DNA of 64,000 nucleotides from contig JAGTTD010000012.1 of NCBI GenBank assembly GCA_018398585.1, positions 18,671,036 to 18,735,035 of the forward strand. The letters run 5' to 3'. Position numbers and translations under genes: made by a program. Shown piece by piece: positions 11,169 through 21,879 of this stretch (position 1 is its first letter; the number at the start of each line of letters is the position of its first letter). The stretch is from Simmondsia chinensis (lineage: Eukaryota > Streptophyta > Magnoliopsida > Caryophyllales > Simmondsiaceae). The notes beneath the pieces are model-generated. The model had not been told where the DNA came from. It did not search any database and worked only from the letters and a program-made list of their open reading frames with translations.

Positions 11169-12625
11169 TTATTCTTGACGGGGAGGATAGTTTTCTTGCC
11201 TCACATAATTTCTAGGGTTCTCTTCAGCTTGGCTAGGGAGTCTTCCCTCGTCTCTCCTACACAAAGCGTTAGCTAGTTGACCTATCTGGTTTTCTAGCTT
11301 AGAGATTGATTGTGTATGGGAGTGGAGGAGTTGAGAGTTGGCTTCTAAACCTTTCAACGCACTCAAAACCTTCTCTTCAAAATTCGAATTAGGGCTCAAA
11401 TTAGGAGGTTGAGAGTAGTTAGAAGCATGCCACTGCGATTGAAAACCTAGAGGTTGGGGCATACTAGATTGTTGAGGTTGTGGGTGAGATTGTTGTGGTG
11501 TAAACTGTCCTTCTCCTCCTTGCCTCTGGGAGAAGTTGGGATGGTTTCTCCAGCCCAGATTGTACGTATTAGAGTATGGGCCGTTTCGAGAGAATCCTTG
11601 GGCTGCATTGACTAGTTCCTCCGACCACTCCATATAAGGTGAAGCAGAGGGGCAGTCATGTATAAAATGAGAGACACTAGAACATGAAGAGCAAGCACTA
11701 TGAACATTTGAAACATGAGACACATTAGGTGCAGTAGAGGGGGCTAGTGTCATCTTAAATAGGGAAGTTAACTGCTCTACGGAAGAGGCAAGAGAGTCTA
11801 CTTTCTTATCTAAGATGGAGGTGTGAGCAATCTCATTTACTCCTCAATTTAACCTAGTAGCATTAAGACGTGCATGTGTGACAAATTGTTGTGAATTCTC
11901 ATTCAAAAGTTCAAACAGTTCCCACCCCTCGTCCTCATTCTTTCTAAGGAACTGACCACCACATGAGGCATTAACAGTTTGTTGACCCTTCTTGTTTAAC
12001 CCATAATAAAAATTTTGGACTAGTTGCCATTTAGAGATAGCATGACGTGGACAAGCTCGTAAGAGTTCCCTAAACCTATCCCAACTCTCGTGAAACTCCT
12101 CAGTAGGGAGCTGGCGAAGGTGTTAATGGCTCTCCTAGCAGTGTTAGTCCTGCTAATGGGATAGAATTTCTTAAGAAATTCTTGTTGCATTTGGGTCCAA
12201 GTACTAATCGTCCCACTAGGTAAGGTGCCTAACCAATATTTAGCCTTTTCTTTTAAAAGGAAAGGAAAGAGGCGAAGCAAGATGGCGTCATTATTGACGT
12301 TAGGAATCCTAAAGGTTGAGCAAATCTCCATGAAACTGTCCAAGTGCGTGTACGGGTTCTCATTACCTAAGCCGTGGAATGAAGGAAGCATCTATATGGT
12401 ATGTGGCTTAAGCTCGAACTGATGGGCTACGGGAGGCAACCTAATGCATGAGGGTGAAGCGTATGTGGTGGGAGTAAAGTAGTCCGTAAGTGTACGTGGT
12501 TGTTGTTCGTCAGCCATTGCGGTTTGTGCTCGGTGTTGGGTTGTAAGGTCCCTTAAAGTTCTTTCAATTTCAGAGTCGAATCTAGTAAGGTCCAGAGATA
12601 AAGAACGACGACCGTGCATAAACAA
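11169..12625 (-). pseudogene. Gag polyprotein, broken
   Basis: Three minus-strand blocks (12392-12625, 12020-12391 and 11169-11753) read as Athila-like Gag. The conserved core shows FHGLGNENPYTHLDSFMEIC, RLFPFLLKEKAKYWLGTLP and MQQEFLKKFYPISRTN, matching the Retrotrans_gag pattern. A frameshift near 12100-12125 and a stop near 11840 interrupt it. The C-terminal block is Q/P/S-rich and holds a C..C..........C motif near 11650-11700 that may be a decayed zinc knuckle. No intact capsid protein can be made. Confidence 0.85.
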
Positions 12626-12930
12626 TTAACCACACAAAGCAAGTAAATTACAAATTAAATAAGAAAAACAAATAGAATAGACACTTAACAAGAAAAACAA
12701 ATAATAAACTATTCTAAAATCAACCTATGCACGAAAATTCCAAAATAAATAATGCATTAAAAATAAATAAATAAATAGATAAATAAATAAATAAATAAAC
12801 CTTTTTTTAAAAAAAAGAAAAGAAACATTTTTGTTTTAATTTTTTAAAGATTTTTTAAAGAAAGGGACAATAACAATTAAAAATAATTTAAGGCAATAAA
12901 AAATAAAAGAAAATCACGAACGTTGCCTAG

Positions 12931-12948
12931 TCCCCGACAACGGCGTCA
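12931..12948 (-). promoter_or_regulatory. primer-binding site, tRNA-Asp type
   Basis: On the minus strand the sequence after the 5' LTR reads TGACGCCGTTGTCGGGGA. The usual Athila PBS, as I recall it, is TGGCGCCGTTGCCGGGGA, two substitutions away. Four bases separate it from the LTR. Confidence 0.7.
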
Positions 12949-12954
12949 AAATCT

Positions 12955-14077
12955 TGATGTATTTTTCTACGTCTATCAAAATTTAATATAAAATTCTATC
13001 TATTAAACACACCTAAATTGAAGTGTAGGGCCAGAGGGTGTCGAACCACATAAACTAAGAGCACGTGAATTTACTCTATGACTTAAATTTATTTGAATAA
13101 AATTGAGAGATTTTTGTATTAATTAACCTGGGGGAATAACAATTAAAATAAAGTAATCTACTTCTACTTCTAATCAAAAAAAGTGTATTAAATTGGAACC
13201 TAGGGTTTCGAATCCGTCGTTAGCCAATTACTTTTGCGTTAACCTTTAATTTGGGATTATTAATTGTTACACGGGTAGAGGTTTAGGCTAAAAGCTTCAA
13301 CTTATTTAGGTAATGTTGTTAGTATTGCGTATTGACCATATCTAACTAAAGCATAAGGAAAATAGGCTCTACCTAACGTATTGTTAATTATCACGTATTG
13401 ACCCTATCTAACTAAAGCATAGGAAAGATAGGGTTTAATTAACAATTCGGTTAATACTATTGCTTGATTAATTAATCCTAAGGCTACAAGCACAAAGAAT
13501 TAATTTATAAATATCAATATCAATAATTAAAGGTTACAAATTCAATAATCATATCAGTTGAACAAACAATAAAAACATAATATTTCAAAGTATTTATCTC
13601 AACCAAGCAATTCATGTAAACAATCAAATTAACCCGAATTAAAAGTAAAAAAAAGTAAAAGCTAAGATTTCATCTAACCCCAGAGAGCAAGTTCGTTGTC
13701 CATCAAGGATGATCCGGTGAAGAAGAAGTTGAACGAACTCATGTTGATCTCCACGCTAATTTCGCTATCATTCCAATTTAACAAAAAAATAAAATAAAAT
13801 AAATGAGGAAAAGTGAAGAACAGGATGAGGGAGAGAGAGAGAAGAGCAGAGCAGTGGCGGTGAACCACCCCCAAAACCAGAGACCCTGGCCTCCACCCCA
13901 AAGGAACCAATTTATACCCCCAAAACCGATTCTTCTTCCCCTCTCTAAGCCCTACCGGTTTGGGCCGGTGCTGGACGTGGGCTGGTGGTGGCGGGCTGGT
14001 GGTGGTGTTGGGCTCGGGTACTGTAGCGAACAGGGGCTGTTGGGTGTTGGGCCCGATACGGCTCAGAACAGTGCTGG
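12955..14077 (-). repeat. right LTR, inner part (before the hAT insertion)
   Basis: Aligns with 6984 to about 8035 of the left LTR. It carries an extra block of roughly 67 bp near 13340-13425, a duplication of the cgtattgacc...aaagcata segment that is single in the left LTR. The remaining part of this LTR is at 17160-17582. Confidence 0.8.
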
Positions 14078-14159
14078 CAGTGTCGGGCAGGCTGGGCTGA
14101 CCCGTTTCTGTCGGCTTAAAAAAAAGCAAAATTTAAATAATACAAAGTCGTTTTGTACT

Positions 14160-14460
14160 AAAATTATTATAATTCATTGATAAATAATATGAGATACAGA
14201 TACATTTTTTTCAAGCACTAATAATTCTAAATATACATTTTCAAAAAAAATAATGCTAAATATATGTAATAAAATAAAATATACAATAAATAATAGTAAA
14301 TAATGGTAAATATCTTATCAAAAAAATAATGCTAAATAAATAACGTAACAAGTACAAAGACAACGCAGTTGGAGCATAATATTTAAAAGTACAAATTTGT
14401 TTATCAAAAGATACAAAGTTTGACGTATGGGGGGTGCGGTCGTCTTTTGACATAAATATT
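14160..14460. other. AT-rich hAT 3' flank with repeated short units
   Basis: Within the hAT element downstream of the transposase. The words taataattctaaata, ataatgctaaata and ataatgctaaata recur at about 14219, 14251 and 14326, separated by segments ending in short A runs (ttttcaaaa, cttatcaaa). No coding content. Confidence 0.5.
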
Positions 14461-16714
14461 TAAAAGTAAATAATTGACATACAAAAGTGTTGATAACAGT
14501 CGTATTGGGGGGTTTCTATGCCATCGTTTGACGTATCAGTGGTGGGGTCGTCTTCTTCATCGCTCGATGAATCCAGCTTCATTCTCTGTTGATCCCTTGC
14601 CTCAGCTAGCAACCAATCCTTCAAGCACACGGACATCTCCAAGCTTGACGGCGATAGTTTTGCCCTCTTCGTTCCAAGCAACCCGCCACCAAGACTGAAA
14701 GCACACTCCGATGCTACTGAAGACACCGGACAACTTAGTATATCACGTGCCATGGTGGAAAGCACGGGGTACTGGGCTTGGTTTGTATTCCATCATTGTA
14801 AAAGGTCAAAATGCAGTTAGCCGGCGGCCCGAAAATATGGACCAACGGTGTCCGTAAATAATAATCTAGCTCGTCACATGACGTGGAGGCTACTGTGGGC
14901 GTAAATTGCTCCAACAGCTTCCACGAATATGACGTGTGTGAACTACTTTCACTAGATGTGGAAGATCCCACTACAGCAGTACTAGGATATGGATTATTGG
15001 ATGCTAATTTCTGGGAATATTGGAAAAATAAACTATGCAAGTCGTTATCGACTTCAGCAATGAAAGTGTCGATATTGCGACTAGGATACAAATATTTGAA
15101 AAAATGTTGGCAAAACAAGTTTAAACCCCAACGTTTACAACGAGAATCTAAAATAGTTGCTAAGCAGTATGTAAGAGGTGGTTTAGAATAATATTTAGCA
15201 AACTTTTCTTTCATTGCCTTAATCGATTCTAACAAAATGGGGTTAGATTCATTACCCGCCATCCAATTTACAATATCAAGCAATCTTGATATTGCTTGAG
15301 GCATGGTCGGATAGTAGCAACCTGAAAAAAATGTCGTGGCCTCTTTAAACATGCTAAAAAAAGTTACAAATTTGATCTATTGTCTCCTAATGTATACCGT
15401 CCAGGTTGTAATCGCTCCATTTGGAACGATTTTCCCGTGCGAATTCCATCAGAACGTCTTTATATGGTAGAATGCGCTCTAACATTTCTACCGTAGACGA
15501 CCACCTAGTTTGGGAGTCTAATTTGAATTGTTTATATTCTATGTTATGCAACCTACATAAATTTCTAAATCTTTTTTTTTCTAGTGCCGGATGATTTAAT
15601 AGATATTATTACGGATCTTAAGGTGGTAAGGGATACGTTTACAAGATCTAAACCATCCATTACCATTAAATGCAAAATGTGACAAATGCAACGAATATGG
15701 AAATACTTCCCACCTAACATGGGTCTCATTTGCCTAATTAAATGTGTAACGGATGCAGTGTTATTGGTAGCATTGTCGAACGTAATACTGAAGATACGTA
15801 GCTCTATGCCCCAGTGCCGACATAATCGCACCCATAATTATCTCGGCAATGTGGGGGCATTCTAAAATACCAAAATGGATTATCCTCTTTTGGAGGATGT
15901 AGGAGTCATCGGTCCAGTGTACCGTTATGCACATATAAGGCTGACCGGATTTCGACTTCCATATGTCCGACGTCAACGAGAACATGCTCGTGTTCGTTGC
16001 AAAAAGTGTTAAGACCCCAGCTTTCATACTGTGGTACAACGTAAAAGCGTCCCGCTTTACGGTGTTCCGAGAAATCCTCACAATGGCGAGGCTCACCCAT
16101 TGTTGGAGGTAGTCGACGAAATATGGGTTTTCACCGACATTGAAAGGCCTTTCACCTAAAATTATATATTTAGTTAGCCCCTTTCGGTTTCCCTCTTGAG
16201 AGAACCTAAAATTAGCAAGTGCACCGGTCATTTGCTGTACTAGACGTTGTTGGCTCTTATCTGGGTATTGCTCGAGGTGGCACCTAAGTATATGTCTGTT
16301 TAATGTGCCTGTCCCACTGCTAGGTTGATGGATAAAATTCCTAGCTGGGTCACATAATTTGCAAGTTGCTTTATTAGTTGTCCTATTAAGAGTAAAGTGA
16401 TTCCATATCCCACTAGTTGTACGCCTACTAGTAGAGGTACTACTTTCAGGCTGGGCTTCGGTGGTGGGCGTGGGTTCCTCATCAGTTTGTGAGTCTCCAA
16501 CCCTACCACCACCCGACTCATGATAATCTTGTTGTTGTGAAAGGTCATAATCTATGCTATCATCAGTGTATGGGGGTGATGGGTCTGGTTGTATAAAAGC
16601 TCGTTCTTCCGTATTAAATATGACAATTCTGCTCCTTTTAGGGATTCTGGGTGGCCGAGAAGAGCTAGAAGTAGCACAACCGGCCCCAGAGGATGATGAA
16701 GAGTTGTGTGCCAT
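14460..16714 (-). pseudogene. hAT transposase with BED zinc finger, frame-shifted
   Basis: It starts at 16714 (MAHNSSSSSGAGCATSSSS), with a low-complexity acidic/serine N-terminus of about 100 residues. A BED finger follows near residues 103-145: WNHFTL, then CKLC, then a histidine pair in NRHILRCH. The catalytic core follows, with FSLTSDIWKSKSGQPYMCIT, a frameshift near 15800, then FSITFDNATNNTASV, HIRCICHILHL and, past a low-quality patch at 15360-15560 with two or three stops, the C-terminal block. The hAT dimerisation domain is at 14600-14765 (ARDILSCPVSSVASECAFSL, then LSPSSLEMSVCLKDWL). At least one frameshift and several stops make it a pseudogene, but most of the protein is readable, so the insertion is younger than its host element. 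Confidence 0.85.
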
Positions 16715-17159
16715 ATTAGTATAAGTGATTAGTATTTATAAAATGCAAGTAGTAATGCAAATTAAATAACTAAAAATGCAAACCAAATAAAATTGTGATA
16801 CTAAAATTACCGAAACGAGAGAACAATAAAATTTGAACTTCAGCCAAACACTTTACGAACTTCAAAATTTAGAGCACAATTTTGCAATTAGCAAAGTTAA
16901 AGATGATGGGAGATGGTGAATGTATAGAGAGAGAAGAGAAGATTGAAGATTTGGTGAGGAAATGGGTTGGGGAGGATTAAGTATTTATAGAAAAAAATAT
17001 ATAATTTTTTTTTTTATTTGAGAGCCTCAATGGCTCTTTTGGGCAACGACTCTAAGAGCCGGGCCGGGCCCAGCGCCAACTTATTGGCCCGTGGCCCGGC
17101 CCGGGGTATACCGGGCTCGGGTCGGTTTCCAGGCTGACCCGGCTCGTTGGCAATGCCTA

Positions 17160-17582
17160 GCTGGTGATGATGAGCAGGGGAGCTGGGCTGAGGTTGAACG
17201 GGGACGGTGATGATGACGATGAAGGTGTGGGTCGGTTGGGCCTGCTGGGTTTTGGGTCGATGAACGGGGCTGCGTTTGGGCTGGGGTCGGTGAACAGGGC
17301 GGACGAAGTTGGACTGGAGGTAGGTGACGATGAACAGTGCAGCTCGGGTACCGTAGCGGTGCGGGTCAAGCTTTTACGTTCTTGTCCAGAATCTCGATTG
17401 ACTTGATTTAATTGTTTATGCATCGAATTTGCTTTATTTGCACCAAAATGTAACAATTTTCGAACCTTTAATTTTAAACCTGCTAAACATAAAAATTGCC
17501 AAAATGAGTGTAGAACTATAATTAAATAGGTGCAAAATAATTAAAATAACAATTAAAAGATGGGTAAATACGAGACGCATCA
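17160..17582 (-). repeat. right LTR, outer part (after the hAT insertion)
   Basis: 423 bp aligning with about 8040-8454 of the left LTR and ending in the intact CATCA terminus at 17578-17582, followed by tgcat. Confidence 0.85.
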
Positions 17583-18133
17583 TGCATCAACACACAACTC
17601 TATTCTGTGCGCTTCTCTAAAGTTGTGTGTCAATACACAGATGTTATGATTTTGTAAGATATTGTGTCAACACACGAGCCCTGTGTGTCGACACACATCC
17701 CATACAAGTAAAAAAATACTTCAGACAATCTCAAACACTCCATTAACAACTCTTATTTTGAAAATACATCAACAAAATGGAGATAAAAGGAATCATGTTT
17801 CCATTAGAGTGAGATTCTACTTCTCCAATGATTTGGAAGAAAAATATTTTGGTAGGGAAGAAGTTTTCTTCTTTGCCAAACGGAGCCTAAATAATAATGC
17901 ATAATCGGAGGACTCGAATCTACAAAGGCTAGGAGAAATTTTGAAGAATAGTTCATTAGCTTCAGATAGCCATTGAATGTTAGTGAGCAATGACACGATA
18001 AATAGAAAATTAAAGAAGAAAGTAGAAGAAAATTATTATATGAGATTTTATCTATGCATCAACCAAGTTAATTGTTACTTGATTGATTGATTGTTGCAAT
18101 TGCTTATAATGCATATATATTTTCAGTTCTTAT

Positions 18134-18358
18134 TGTTGGAAAAATACGGGGATAATGAGCAATCACAATATGAACCTAAGATAAACAAAGGAACTCAAAG
18201 TACTTAAGTTAAATTTAAGTAAGGAATATACTGACCTTAGAATAGATCCAATCTTGACATGGATGAGTTTTATCTCAAAGTATTCAATCTCAAACTTTCA
18301 CATAACCAAACTTATATTCAAAAGAGCTAGACCTGAGATAAACAAAAACAATCCCAGG
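18134..18358 (-). repeat. copia left LTR, first segment
   Basis: Matches 29537-29760 closely in order, from tgttggaaaaatacggggat to gagataaacaaaaacaatccca. Interrupted after 18358 by the hAT-like element. Confidence 0.8.
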
Positions 18359-18560
18359 TAGGAATGGCAATGAGTTGGATATGGGTTGGGTTTGTCTCCA
18401 TCCAAATCCAACCCAGAAAAAATCCGACCCAATCCGAATCCAAAAAAAAACACATTTGTTCTATAAAAATTCAACCCAAATCCATATCACTCAGGTAGAA
18501 TGGATACCCGATCCAAATCTATAATTCATTTGACCCCTAAGAAATTTATAATATTATAAT

Positions 18561-19238
18561 GGGTAAATTACAAAAAACCTCCCAACTTTTGCTTCAAAAA
18601 TGGAAAACCCCCCTCACAAATAAAACTACTCATTAAACCCTTTTACTTTCAAAAAATATCACTTTGCCCCAAACAAATTTTTTTGGCCATTTTGCCCATC
18701 AAAATTAAATAGTTAAGTGTTTAATTTTATTTTTAGATAGGATTTTGTGTTTTGAGGAAAAATAAGAATTTTTTCATATTTATAGAAAAAAGGAGGATTT
18801 CTATATTTCTAAAATTTTTTTATTTTACTCAATTATATAGTAGTGATATTATAATAACAACAAAAAATACTATATTTTATCTTATAATATTTTTTATAAA
18901 AATTTTAAAAATATTTTTTTATCTTCTAAACTTATAATATCATCAGTACAATTAACTAAAACAATTATATATTTTATAAAATATATAAAATTCCTTTAAT
19001 TCTATTGCAAAAAATATAAAAATTTTCTAATTTTTGCCTAATAATCTAAACCCCATTCTAATAATATAATTAACCATTTAACCCCCTCACTTTTGAGGAA
19101 AAAAAATGGTCAAAAAAAAGTTTCATGGGGGTTGTGTGATAAATTTTTAAAAGTAAGAGAGTTTTGTGAATTCTTTTATTTGTGATGGGAGTTTTGTGTT
19201 TTTAAAGCAAAAGAGAGGGAGTTTTCTATAATTTATCC
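18561..19238. mobile_element. long-TIR MITE nested in the hAT-like element
   Basis: The left end starts GGGTAAATTACAAAAAACCT; the right end read inward starts GGATAAATTATAGAAAACTC. The similarity continues inward for roughly 100 bp (both arms then read cccaact/ccctctc, cttttgctt, cccctcacaaataaaa). Flanks tattataat and tattttata are a poor 9-bp match, suggestive of a Mutator-type element. No coding capacity; the open frame at 18752-18937 is chance. Confidence 0.6.
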
Positions 19239-19242
<4 letters not shown>

Positions 19243-19303
<61 letters not shown>

Positions 19304-19310
19304 AAATAGA

Positions 19311-19376
<66 letters not shown>

Positions 19377-19400
19377 TGATGATGATGATGATGATGATGT
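19243..19400. repeat. compound microsatellite (TA)n-(AAT)n-(GAT)n
   Basis: TA repeats fill about 19243-19298, AAT repeats about 19316-19374, and GAT repeats about 19372-19399. The minus-strand frame giving His/Tyr/Ile runs (19238-19423) is only a translation of this repeat. Confidence 0.95.
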
Positions 19401-19727
19401 AATAATTGTACCTTAAAAGTCAATATTTAGATTAACCATTACACCTTTTCTTCTTATTTTTTTTCATTTAGTATGTATAATTATAGTAATATAATATTAG
19501 ACAATCATTTCAAAAACTCTTAGTCAATAATCCTAATACACTAAATATAATTTCGGGTTGGGTATGGGTTGGATTTGATGTCATCTAAATTCAACCCAAC
19601 CCAAAACCCATTTGTTAACATCCAAATCCAAATCCATTTAAAACCCATTTTTCATATCCAAATCCATCATAAATAGATCGGGTTGAATGGATATTCGATG
19701 GATTTAGGTCCAATTGCCATCCCTGGT

Positions 19728-20067
19728 TGTGATAACTCAAGATTAGAGGAAGTAAATGTAGTGGCAATTCTTATAATATTCAAATAAGGACTTGGCGGGA
19801 AAAGCTTAGAAGTATGGCATTGGTAGTTAAGTTGGTTAGTTTCATTTTATTATTAGATATTTTGAGTTCCACCGACTTAATTAGCTTGTAGTATAAGGAT
19901 TTGGATTGTATTGTAAGAAGATTCATTGATAAATGATAATGATCTAATTCTTCTTCTCTCAACCCTAACTCTTTCTACTTCTCATCTATATTCTCTAATT
20001 CTTATCTTAATATCTAATTCTCTTTGTATCTCTACTCTAATTCTACATCTAATCTTGAATTATAATA
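19728..20067 (+). repeat. 5' LTR of the chromovirus
   Basis: 340 bp, beginning tgtgataactcaagattag and ending gaattataata, collinear with 24807-25169. It lacks the extra attcaagattg segment near the 3' end of the other LTR. Confidence 0.85.
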
Positions 20068-20069
20068 AT

Positions 20070-20081
20070 TGGTATCAGAGC
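20070..20081 (+). promoter_or_regulatory. primer-binding site, initiator tRNA-Met
   Basis: TGGTATCAGAGC lies two bases after the 5' LTR, a perfect match to the widely used plant retroelement PBS for tRNA-Met. Confidence 0.9.
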
Positions 20082-20229
20082 TTGATAGATTGTCACTAAT
20101 TGAAGTAAACTGCATTCAAATTGATTTTTCTGTATCCGATCAAGCTTAGAGGTTAACAAGTTCAGTTGTCTCACATGCAATGATTGTTACTTGTTTGATT
20201 TGGTTCAGACGAAGTGAAAAGCTATTCCA

Positions 20230-21440
20230 ATGGTTAGAGGAGTCACAATTGGAGCTGGTGTGGCTGCAAATGCAGCAGCTAATGCCAGTACCATGGCAGG
20301 AACTTATGTCGAAGTCACAGCAGGAGTGAGTTGAAGTCAGCTGAGGTCTGATCAACAGGGAGAAGCTTATGATCAGCTAAGGTTTGTGATTCAGTAGCTG
20401 GTAGCAGCAATGGGAAGTCTGACTCGGGAAGTCAGAGACGTGTCTCGGAGAGTGGGAGATGCATCCAATTTGAATCAGCAGTTGCAGCAGTAGATGGTTG
20501 GGTTACAGCGGCAAATTAACTGTCAAGCAATGCCTCCAAGAGTTGGATTTTGACTTCAGCAGGACAGTAAGGCAGGCCTCTTGATTAGATGCATCCTCGA
20601 GCATCTGAGGAAAGAAATGAAGCTGAAACCATGATCAGAAGTAGTGGTTTCAGGTAGCCTAAAGAAGAAATTGACACCTTCGATGGATCACAACCACAGT
20701 CTTGGATAAGGAGGTGAGAGAGATACTTTTGCTTTTATCATGTGATGGATGCAGAGAAAGTGGAGCTGGCTGTAGTGCATCTACATGGTGACTAGGAGGT
20801 ATGGTTTCACAGTTTGATTCTCAGTAATCTAGACATAACGTGGCATCAGTTTGTTAATGAGTTTTCTGAACTATATGGAGATGAGGATCCAAGGGATGTG
20901 GTGGATCACTTTAACAAAGTAACTTAAACCACTACTGTGAGAGAATATATGACACGATTTGAGAATCTTAGAGCAAGAATAATGGCAGTCAATCCGTGTA
21001 CTAGTGAAGCATATTGTGTCTCTAGCTTCATTAGTGGACTTAAGCCAAAGACCAAGAATTTGGTTAAGGCCTTAATCCTTGACCTTGTCCCGGGCCTATT
21101 CTAAGGCAAAGCTGTATGAGGCCACAGTACTTGCTAATTTTGAAGCATCCCGAAGCAAGAATGTATCAATTATTTCTTCAACATTAACTAGTGGCAAGGT
21201 GGCTCCTAAAACCTTAAGTCTTAAAGAGAAGAAGGCTCAAAGACTATGCTTCAAGTGCAACCAAAGATACTTCTTTCCCTGCAAGTGCAATCCTAAGCTC
21301 CTTATGCCGATGACTGGGGCTGAGGCTGATGAAGAATCAGATGAGCAAGAGGAGGAGGATGCAAACGATGAACAGAAGGAGGAGTTGTTGCAAGAACTAG
21401 ATGGTGGTGAGAGTGAAATGGAGATCTCCGTGAAGGCTTT
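20230..21440 (+). pseudogene. chromovirus Gag, with several stops
   Basis: Starts at ATG 20230 (MVRGVTIGAGVAANAAANAS). The Retrotrans_gag core is readable across stops near 20660-21080: IDTFDGSQPQSWIRR, then AEKVELAVVHLHGD, ITWHQFVNEFSELYGDEDP and REYMTRFENLRARI. A zinc-knuckle relic lies at about 21247-21290 (LCFKCNQRYFFPCKC; the expected histidine of CCHC is missing). An acidic E/D-rich stretch at 21320-21420 follows. Non-functional. Confidence 0.8.
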
Positions 21441-21860
21441 GACTAGCAGTGGATCACACAACACTATAAGAATCGAGGGTAAAGTAAACTATAAATCACT
21501 TTTAATCTTGATTGACAGTGAAAGCAAGCACAGTTTTGTTGATCCCAAGATAGTCAAGAGAATGGGTGATGAAATGATCAAGACAAGCCCCTTAGCCTTG
21601 ACTGTTACTGATGGGAATTCCATGCTCACCCAAATAAAGTGCAATCAATTTAAATGGCAGATGCAAGGCCACTAGTTCTCATATGACTTTAGAGTTCTAA
21701 AATCGAGGAGATGTGACATGGTGCTTGGGTTGGATAGAATGAAGACCATTAGTCCTTTGGTGTTTGATTTTAGTCAGCTCTCAGTCTCCTTTGATCTACA
21801 TGGTAAAGCAGTCAAGTTGTAAGGAATTGTGGACCAAGGACAGCTTAAGATGTTGAGCGG
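21441..21860 (+). pseudogene. retropepsin-like protease region
   Basis: LLILIDSESKHSFVDPKI corresponds to the family motif LIDSGSTHNFID; the catalytic aspartate is present but the glycine after DS is glutamate. Then ADGGML-type sequence follows, with a stop at 21673-21675 and MVLGLDRMKTISPLVFDF downstream. Defective. Confidence 0.75.
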
Positions 21861-21879
21861 AAAAAGGTTGATGGGATAC

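Larger units (their letters stand above)
14078..17159 (-). mobile_element. hAT-family DNA transposon inserted in the LTR
   Basis: About 3.08 kb interrupts an LTR that is continuous in the left copy. The minus strand encodes a BED-finger hAT transposase. The ends are C/G-rich: the left begins CAGTGTCGGGCAGGCTGGGC and the right, read inward on the minus strand, begins about TAGGCATTGCCAACGAGCCG, with loose inverted similarity (both carry gggcc/acccg words). Only gctgg is shared at the two junctions, so the expected 8-bp duplication is not cleanly seen and the borders may be off by several bases. Confidence 0.75.
6984..17582 (-). mobile_element. Athila-like Ty3/gypsy retrotransposon, internally deleted
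   Basis: Both outer ends are defined: the element starts TGATG and ends CATCA, flanked by a perfect 5-bp duplication, tgcat, at 6979-6983 and 17583-17587. The coding strand is minus, so the right LTR is the 5' LTR. The primer-binding site resembles the tRNA-Asp-type PBS of Athila-lineage elements. Gag and protease are largely readable. Most of the RT, most of the RNase H and the integrase are deleted, so it cannot be autonomous. A hAT transposon later split the right LTR. The lineage is inferred from the gag, protease, PBS and post-pol sequence. Confidence 0.85.
6275..17887. mobile_element. non-autonomous TIR element split by an LTR retrotransposon
   Basis: The left end reads GGCTCCGTTTGATAGAAAGG, and the right end, read on the other strand, is GGCTCCGTTTGGCAAAGAAG. 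These behave as terminal inverted repeats. The flanks are ttat on the left and taaat on the right, compatible with a degenerate 3-bp TWA-type duplication as in PIF/Harbinger elements, but not decisive. Excluding the insertion at 6984-17582 and one TSD copy, the element is about 1.0 kb with no transposase frame. It carries the tgtgtcgacaca palindromes on both sides of the insertion. Confidence 0.6.
18359..19725. mobile_element. hAT-like non-autonomous element inside the copia LTR
   Basis: The left end reads TAGGAATGGCAATGAG; the right end read inward is CAGGGATGGCAATTGGACC. The ends are rich in the subterminal words tgggttgg/ccaaatcca, typical of hAT-derived short elements in plants. There is no transposase. 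The right border abuts the chromovirus LTR. The host LTR resumes at about 25184 with tcctaggtttgag, resembling the left flank atcccagg, so an 8-bp duplication is likely but degenerate. Confidence 0.6.

Noticed and set aside
13803..14180. Plus-strand 125-residue frame
   Set aside because: It lies in LTR sequence shared with 7740-8030 and runs over the hAT junction.
6901..17700. CRISPR-like array of tgtgtcgacaca repeats
   Set aside because: Few irregular copies without uniform spacers, in a plant genome and split by a transposon; palindromes only.
19238..19423. Minus-strand frame with His, Tyr and Ile runs
   Set aside because: It is the translation of GAT, AAT and TA microsatellites.
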